Origin: Craterostigma plantagineum
Lineage: Eukaryota > Streptophyta > Magnoliopsida > Lamiales > Linderniaceae
Assembly (NCBI GenBank): GCA_027422505.1
Contig: JAPQWV010000001.1
Coordinates: 8,122,001 to 8,186,000 of the forward strand
Direction: 5' to 3'
Length of the DNA: 64,000 nucleotides
Shown here: one piece after another, positions 57,948-64,000 of the stretch
Position numbering within the stretch: position 1 is the first letter of the stretch
How the letters are laid out: every line of letters begins with the position of its first letter
Made by a program: the position numbers and the translations under genes
Notes under the pieces: model-generated
The model's database searches: none
The model's input: the letters and a program-made list of their open reading frames with translations, nothing else
What the model was told of the DNA's origin: nothing

Positions 57948-59299
57948 ATGGAGTCGCAGTTGCATCGTCACAGCCATGAAGACAATAATCCACAACAAGG
58001 TAATTTTATTGGGAGGCGATCAGGTTTTATTTTGCATCATCATGAGATGTGATACAATTATTTTGTCTACCTCTGAAATTTCTATCCACGTTTGCTGTGG
58101 ATTTAGTGGAAGAAGGTGGTAAGGGGAAGATATCAGTGCTTAAGAAGGTTAAAGAGAAGGCCAAAAAGATAAAGAACACCATAACCAAGCACGGCCATGG
58201 CCAAGGTGGTGGTGCTATGCTCATTGTAACAGTTTCATGCTATTTTATTACATACAGAAGTTCCCAATAGCTATGTTATTGTAACAATTGCCTAGGGCTG
58301 GCTAGTGAAGGAGATGGGAAGCATAATCAAGTTCTTGGAGCTCCAAGTTCATCTCTTCCTCTAACCTCTCTTCTTCTTCTTTGATAGTAGTTTCCTTCCA
58401 GTTTCAACTGTTGGTTCTTACATTGGTTTTTTTTTTTTTTTTTTCCTTCTTTTCTTTCTTTCTTTCCCCTTGAAGCATGCGAATCCACAGTCATCAAAAC
58501 CAAGGATTTGCCCCAAGAAGAAGCAACGATCAATCAAGAACTCAACAAAAAGACGACGATACTGATAAATCTAACCAAGATTCCGCGAAAGAGATGGACC
58601 ATCATTCCAAGGATCACAACAGCAGTCAAAATCCTCAAGAAAAAACAGCTCATGTCACCTTCGAACAGGTCTCAGACAACAAGGAATCTGGTAATAATAA
58701 AACAGATGCAAGCCAAGAAAGTGTAGAGCCCGAAAATGTAATTCCCAATGACGCAAACACTAGCACCGAGGAGCCCGAGCCCGAAAGCGAGGCCCACCAA
58801 GACAAACCCATCACTGAGACGGTAACAGAGTACGCACAGATGATCGCCGAGAAACTAAAGCCCAGCGAAGAAGCCAAGGCGCTGTCCGAAGCCGTCACGG
58901 AGACGTTGGAGAAGGCCGCCGAGGGAATCCACTTGAAGGACAGTAAGGAGGAGGAGGAGGGGCCGCCGCGTTTGGGGGTGGTGAGGGAGTCCGATCAGGT
59001 AAAGGCTCGATTGGGGCCTATTGAGGAGAACAAAAGGGAAGGAAAAGATGCTTTTGTGTCCGGCGTTGAGAGCTCCGGCGAAACCGTGGCGGATAGGGTT
59101 AAGGATGCGGTGGCCGCGTGGCTCGGTAAGAGCGAGGGCACTCAAACGGCGAAACAGTCCGTTGGTGAATCTTACTGTGAGTTAATAAAGTTGAGATTTT
59201 ATTTTATTTTTATTCCATTTTGTGGTTTAACGGGCAAGTAATGTTAGTTATGGTCTGTGTTTTCTCCGTTGATTTTGTGTTGCAGCGAATAATGGCTGA
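57948..59299 (+). CDS. LTI65/CAP160-like stress protein (possibly decayed)
   Basis: Exon 1 (57948-57999) MESQLHRHSHEDNNPQQ joins exon 2 (from 58107) VEEGGKGKISVLKKVKEKAK then KIKNTITKHGHGQGGG. This is the basic N-terminal signature of LTI65/LTI78 (RD29) proteins, which are ABA-, cold- and drought-induced, hydrophilic and of unclear biochemical role. A short exon (about 58306-58346, HNQVLGAP) and a long exon (58476-59176) follow, the latter with TEYAQMIAEKLKPSEEAKAL, the CAP160 repeat, and a C-terminal GETVADRVKDAVAAWLGKSE motif. The last exon gives a stop at 59299. About 320 residues, much shorter than usual (about 600), with a single CAP160-like repeat. The frame entering exon 4 does not fit the main frame, so a frame error near 58480-58560, or a different splice site, is likely. 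Confidence 0.65.
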
Positions 59300-59494
59300 G
59301 GTGGAGGAGGGATCGGCGAGGACGGTGGTGGTCAACGGCGAGTGGTTGAAATACTGTATAATATATGATAATTATATGCTGATTGCTGAATGTGACAATT
59401 CTAAATTGGTTTATATTAATTTCCTAATTTGTGGGGCCAATCTTATATATATGCCTTCCTTGGATAAACTCGATCATCCGATGATTAATTCATA

Positions 59495-59880
59495 CGGGCA
59501 TTTTCATTTCTGGCCATCCCATAACTATCATTTAGAATTCAGGCCTTCTTGGTAAAAAATTATTTTAAGGATTTATTTTGGTGCAGTCCACTTCATTGCT
59601 CTTACATATCAGTATATTGAAATTCTGTACCACAAAATCATAATTCGATATCAGTTTATGATCATCAGATATTAGTTTATTTTCTGTAGTACCACTTTAT
59701 TGCTTTGACATACCAATATTCAAATTTTGTAACACAAAATGATTATTTCTATATCAGTTCATATATCTTTTGTACTACTTTTTTACACCATACACAATGG
59801 GTCATTTAACCTAAAAAATTTTCAAACATGACCTGAATTCGAAATCAAACCCTTAATGGGGCCTGATTTCGAATTGACAC
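59495..59880. mobile_element. Mutator-type MITE, CAGTACC family, copy 4
   Basis: Perfect 9-bp TSD taattcata (59486-59494 and 59881-59889). Closely similar to 5652-6058 along its length; starts CGGGCATTTTCATTTC and ends GATTTCGAATTGACAC. Lies 200 bp past the LTI65-like gene. Confidence 0.85.
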
Positions 59881-60010
59881 TAATTCATATGCCCAAATCG
59901 GATGTAGAAATTTAACACAAGTGGGCTTATCTACACGTGGCTGTCATACAAGCAAAGCCATTATTAAATTAGCGAAAGAAATTTTTTAGGTGTTCCCGTT
60001 GAAATAAAAA

Positions 60011-60446
60011 TGTGCGACAGTTCCTACGGGACTAGTGGGGTTGGGCCCACGGCTCACCACAATCCGACTGGTAATTTGATCTCATCACCATTTAATCTTT
60101 CAGCGTGCTTCGTGCACTCACTCACACTCATCCTGAGAAACTTTCCAGAGGGTCACCTATCCCTAGATTGCCCCAGGCAAGCACGCTTAACTTCGGAGTC
60201 TCTATAGATGGACTCCCAAAAGGTAGGTCGACCTTGGTGATATGAGTAGCACTATCAATTTTCTTATACGATTCTTAGCCTGACACGCTCAGACATTGTC
60301 AGTCTCAGGATCCCCTTTACTTCGGATGTCGGCTCGGTTCGTTCATGTACCCCTTCGCCTAGAAGCCTGACAGGAGCCGCTCCTTATCCGTGCACCTCTC
60401 TGGCATCGGCGATCACTCCCCGCCCTCATCAGCCCCGGGCGTCACA
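60011..60446 (-). mobile_element. Cassandra-like solo LTR with 5S rRNA-derived segment
   Basis: On the minus strand 60205-60125 reads ACTCCGAAGTTAAGCGTGCT, then a degenerate middle, then GGTGACCCTCTGG, matching the promoter half of plant 5S rRNA. 5S-derived sequence inside an LTR is the hallmark of Cassandra TRIM elements. The minus-strand 5' terminus would be TGTGACGCCCGGGG (60446) and the 3' terminus ..GTCGCACA (60011). No TSD was found and no second LTR, so a solo or partial copy is likely. Confidence 0.65.
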
Positions 60447-60739
60447 CCGCTAGTTTTTGCACATTTCCTTTTTTAGCAAAAAACTATCACAAACAATCAA
60501 TGTAATAATATTAAATATTCTTAAAAGACGTGTCAAAATATACACCTTTTTACCTGTGAATTGTACTATATTATTAAAATTTCCAAGTTCTTAAAAAACG
60601 TGTCATACCCCAAATGTCCATAAATTAATGAGACGGAGGGAGTAACATTTTTGTATACAAACTTTTATATTTGTAAATAGGTTGATATATATTTTTGCTC
60701 AATCTATACTTAAGAATATTACATTTAATTTTTCGTTAT
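60447..60739. other. AT-rich non-coding stretch
   Basis: 60525-60640 has two AAAAGACGTGTCA / AAAAACGTGTCA repeats and ends AATGAGACGGAGGGAGTA, the tail of a Stowaway-type MITE. The partner end was not identified. Confidence 0.4.
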
Positions 60740-60925
60740 GATAAAAAATATATTAAAAAAACCGCAAAACCGCCCCAACCCAACCGCACTCAAGCAAACC
60801 GCAATCTATCGGGTTACAATTTTTATGATCGGGTTTGGGGTATATTTTGATAAACCGCTATACATCGGGTCGGGTTAAAATTTCGATTAAAAACCTCCCT
60901 AACCGCACCGCGCTCACCCCTACGT
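60740..60925. mobile_element. hAT-like fragment
   Basis: AACCGCACCGCGCTCACCCCTA at its right end and AACCGC/TCGGGTT blocks are typical of hAT MITE ends. The left terminus is not visible. Confidence 0.45.
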
Positions 60926-60966
60926 ATGATCACTGTTCAAAAAATAGATGAAATATTTCATGTAGG

Positions 60967-61445
60967 GTAGGGATGGCAATGGGGCGGATTCAAACTTGGA
61001 CACGCCAAAACCCGGCCCATTTGCAATTATCGGGTAACGGGTCGATTACGGGTCCCAAAGGGCTCAGGTCCAGTCAACTCCGCCCCGAACCCGATTCAAA
61101 ACCCGCCCCAGTATATATCTATGTATAAAATTTACATTTATATATATATATATATATATAGAAAGGTTATTTTTATTTATTATTAAAAGGCTATGTGATT
61201 CAATGGATAAGTAGTTGGTCTAACAAGGTAGATAGATCATGGGATCAATCCCCAAACGTCGCAATGTATGGGTTAATTATTACATTAAAAAACATTAGAA
61301 TTCAAAAAACTTAAAAAAAAAAACATGAATCGGGTACCCGGTTCATGCGGGTTCGGGCGCGTGGCGGCAGGTTTCGGGCCAACATAAGTTAATCGGGGCG
61401 GGTCCCGAGTCTTGCCAAATCCGCTTCAGACCTGCCCCAATATCT
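60967..61445. mobile_element. hAT-like repeat with tRNA-like core
   Basis: Begins TAGGGATGGCAATGGGGCGG. The right side (CGGGTACCCGGTTCATGCGGG, ..GACCTGCCCCAATATCTCCCTA) is roughly inverted. A (TA)n run lies at 61139-61160 and a tRNA-like TTCAATGGATAAGTAGTTGG..GGGATCAATCCCC stretch at 61199-61255. No TSD established. Confidence 0.5.
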
Positions 61446-61914
61446 CCCTAATTTCATGCAACATTCACAGCATAAGATAACCGAACAAGTCTTTTTCGAA
61501 GATTTCTTATGAAATCCTTTTCCATTAAACAAGTTAGTTGTTCTTTTATTCAGTTATTTTTTATTTAAGATCTTTGAAGATTGGAGCATGTTTATTTGGG
61601 TAACAGGATTAGGTATGTTCATTTTATGGGGGCCCAATTAACCTGTCCAAATCAGGGCTGGATTTGGGCCTGTGCAACCAGGCCTGTTTCACAGGGTCCA
61701 ATTTTATGGGCCATTTTTAGGGCCACAATTTTAGATCCCAAGTTATTTAATTGTATTTTAAAATTAATATTTTATGGCCCAAATTCCATAACTAACTAAT
61801 ATGTGCCTTAAAAAAATAAGATAAATATTAGATTTATATTTATTTATTTCAAATTTGGGCCACCAAATACTATATAAACAGGGCTACAAATTTTCCCTGG
61901 CCCAAATCATATTG
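61446..61914. other. Repeat-like non-coding stretch
   Basis: CAGGGCTGGATTTGGGCCTG at 61653 and ACAGGGCTACAAATTTTCCC..GGCCCAAATC at 61878 could be the ends of a small hAT-like element (61650-61910). Low support. Confidence 0.35.
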
Positions 61915-61917
61915 AAT

Positions 61918-62378
61918 TCGGCTTATTCGGTTCGATTAATCGGATCAACGGGTGGTTAACTCCGTCACCTGAATTATTAAATGGGAAGTACGGTTATCGG
62001 GTGGATGAAAATTCGGGGCATCGGGTGGATGAAAATTCGGGGCCAACCCGAATAACATAACTTTTTATTTTATACTTATATATAATATGAATAAATAATG
62101 AGTTTAAGAACGAATCTACTTGATTTTTTAGAGTATATCACGATTTATTTGAATATTGAAACTTGATGTGTTCCATTTCGAACTTGGTATCGTATATTGT
62201 GTCTTTGATTATGTAACTATCTTTAAGTTATGTATTAGAAATTCGGTTTCTTATCAAACAGAAATCGAATAACCTGAACTTTTATCGGATGGTTTAGTTT
62301 GGTTGTGTTATTCGGGCTTGAATTGTGGCTGGGTGTTTCAAGTATCAAAACCCGCGACCGAATAAGCCAAATAACCCA
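61918..62378. mobile_element. hAT-like repeat
   Basis: TTCGGCTTATTCGGTTCG at the left and CGACCGAATAAGCCAAATAA at the right are inverted. 62000-62045 has a tandem GCATCGGGTGGATGAAAATTC duplication. No TSD. Confidence 0.5.
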
Positions 62379-62418
62379 TATAGAATATGTTATGTTAACT
62401 TTTATTAATATTATCAGT

Positions 62419-62860
62419 AAGAGCATCTCCAATGGGTATTTTATTTTGTGCAAAACACAAATATATAGTACGTATTTACTCCAATGAAACGATATATTTA
62501 ACATTAATATTGTGTTGAAATTATAATTATAATAAAATTATAATATAATATTAATTGTCTTTTATTTATTAATATTTTCTTTTTAATTAATAAAATTATA
62601 ATTAAATATTATGCTAATTTTATAATTTATTTAATTTTAGATTAATAATTATTATAGATTGTCTTTTTAACATTATTATATAAAGTTTAATAAGTCAATT
62701 ATGATATTATTAAATTAGAATTTGATATTTAGTGTAAAAAGTAGAGTTAATGAATTGGAGTAAAAATTGGAATACAGTTTTTATATTAGAATAAAAGCAC
62801 TGTAGCAACTGTATTATTGAGTAAATTATGTGTATATTATGGGTTGAAGATGCTATAAGG
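62419..62860. mobile_element. MITE with GAGCATCTCCAA-type ends
   Basis: TAAGAGCATCTCCAATGGG at the left, GGGTTGAAGATGCTATAA at the right; the interior is nearly pure A/T. Ends of this type occur in many plant MITEs. TSD not resolved. Confidence 0.5.
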
Positions 62861-63161
62861 TATTAACTAAATCTGCATAGTTATATTATAATATATGTTT
62901 ATTTGAAACATATCTACCGTATCATTATTTAAACTATCTTATCCCTCATTATCAAAGCTCAAATAAAATCAATATAATCTAAAATCCTCTTAACCAAATA
63001 TTCTCTACATGGAAAGAATTTCCATGAAGAAATTCAAAAAAATATTTTTCTACCTTATCACTACAAAAACTGTTATCTTATGTGACCAAGTTTTTGTGAG
63101 AACATTAAAATTCATCACATAAAATTAAATTATGTGAGTATTATGAATAATAAAATTTATT
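62861..63161. other. Non-coding stretch with CACTA-like phrase
   Basis: TCACTACAAAAACTGTTATC at 63059 resembles a CACTA-type MITE end. No partner end found. Confidence 0.35.
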
Positions 63162-64000
63162 ATGTGGATGTCCACATATTTATTAGTGTACAAATTAGGT
63201 GAAATAGAACATTGAAATTGCTTATAAATTGTATCGTCTTTGTCATGTTGATGTATTGAATATTAGTTGTAAAAGAATATTATATTATAAAGTATATTAT
63301 TCATTATTTCTATGTGTTGATATTATGCGTCGTTTTATACATATAATATAAATATTTTATAACACGTTATCAGCACGAGCGCTCTCCGTCGTCAATACCA
63401 TCATAGAAATTGGATCTCGAAGGTCATAAACGATGTCTGCAATCAACACAGGTAATTATCGTTAGCATACGACTCATTAAGCATCATGCATCATGGTGGT
63501 CATCTCGCTTATGAAATAGAAATTGTGGGACGTACCTTCCGGCATAATCACGAGTATGAAAACGAGTTTTTCTTATGACTCAGTGTTCAAGGATTTAAAC
63601 GGTCACACGGTAGCAACTCGATTATGAGAACAAGATATGACTACCGTGACCGATCCTTCAGATCTATCATTAAGTATCAGAGCGTTTCGACGATCCGATA
63701 CTTGAGTCGAATGAGTTTTGTAACAAAAAAAAAAATAATAACTGTAGGATCGAGTACAGGTTTTTTGTGGTGATTCTTTGATGATCTTTTTTTTTTGGGC
63801 TTGAGTTGCTGTAGTTTTTTGACGTGGAGAAGATGAAGAGCTGAAGAGTTAATTTTTTGATTTCCCAAGCTCCTTACAAAATGAACGTTCCTTCCAAAAT
63901 AATAAAACTAATAGACTAGTAGCTACTTAACACAAAAAAGACAATTAAGAAATGACAAAAGTACTTTGGAACTCCAAAAGCATGATTAACTAAAGTGAAC
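63162..64000 (+). mobile_element. 5' end of a degenerate Copia: LTR, PBS, gag start
   Basis: A 203-bp LTR candidate (TGTGGATGTCCACATA .. TTTTATAACA, 63162-63364) is followed at once by a TTATCAGCACGAG primer-binding-like sequence. A gag-like start (MSAINTG at 63433) soon meets stops. The element runs off or decays toward the window end; a 190-bp minus ORF at 63868-63677 is not credible. Confidence 0.5.

Noticed and set aside
60125..60205. 5S rRNA gene on the minus strand
   Set aside because: Only the promoter half is well matched and the rest has diverged; it is an LTR component, not a gene.
63677..63868. Lys-rich minus-strand ORF
   Set aside because: Generated by A/T-rich runs near the window end; no family signal.

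Overview
The window is nuclear DNA of a flowering plant, most likely a eudicot. The evidence is spliced genes with GT-AG introns, plant-only families (an LRK10L-type receptor kinase, a PMT/DUF248 methyltransferase, an LTI65/CAP160-type stress protein, plant mobile domain genes) and a dense load of plant transposons. No gene in the window is clearly intact. Most of the sequence is mobile elements nested in one another. Many were delimited by reading terminal motifs and target-site duplications (TSDs) directly.

Left part (1-9410). It opens inside a long LTR that ends near 2448 and is packed with TTTCG..CGAAA palindromes. Next to it lies a minus-strand LRK10L receptor-kinase gene (5070-2470) with a hAT-like element in its intron, one probable frameshift and one in-frame TGA in the kinase domain. 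A duplicated scrap of its 5' end follows at 6076-6720. The AT-rich remainder holds two members of a Mutator-type MITE family built on a CAGTACCACTTCATTG motif.

Nest 1 (9411-19486). A minus-strand Helitron (terminal hairpin, CTAG end, A/T target) contains a Tork/TNT1-like Copia element (9509-17360, TSD aaagt). That Copia is interrupted in gag by a 2.76-kb solo LTR (10452-13210, TSD gtttc).

Nest 2 (19533-26457). A hAT-like element contains a Tourist-type MITE (TSD taa), which contains a 6.2-kb MULE (19855-26017, 9-bp TSD tcgttggat). The MULE carries a plant-mobile-domain (PMD) gene and a MURA transposase gene, arranged tail to tail.

Middle (26458-39092). Several small DNA elements lead into a PMT-type methyltransferase pseudogene (29013-36522, six exons). 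Its first exon holds a 219-bp hAT insertion. Its second intron holds a 3.2-kb hAT that itself contains a second MULE (30630-33266, TSD ttattgtgg). The second MULE has the same PMD/MURA pairing, but its centre is deleted and it is flipped. Further hAT and Tourist-like elements follow.

Retroelement block (39250-52520). A minus-strand Copia fragment abuts a plus-strand SIRE-like Copia that lacks its gag and 5' LTR. It retains pol, a run of AGGGGGAG tracts, a CpG-motif-rich spacer with a candidate splice acceptor, a large additional ORF of unknown function and the start of a 3' LTR.

Right part (52752-64000). A hAT-like element contains a Mutator-like element. Next come a MITE of the CAGTACC family, a 988-bp foldback element related to the second MULE, a Tourist-like MITE, an LTI65-like gene (57948-59299), another CAGTACC-family MITE, a 5S-rRNA-derived (Cassandra-like) LTR, several hAT-like repeats, and the 5' end of a degenerate Copia with its primer-binding site.

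The most interesting theme is the pair of MULE families that share a PMD + MURA gene set and carry family-specific palindromic subterminal arrays, together with a non-autonomous foldback relative.
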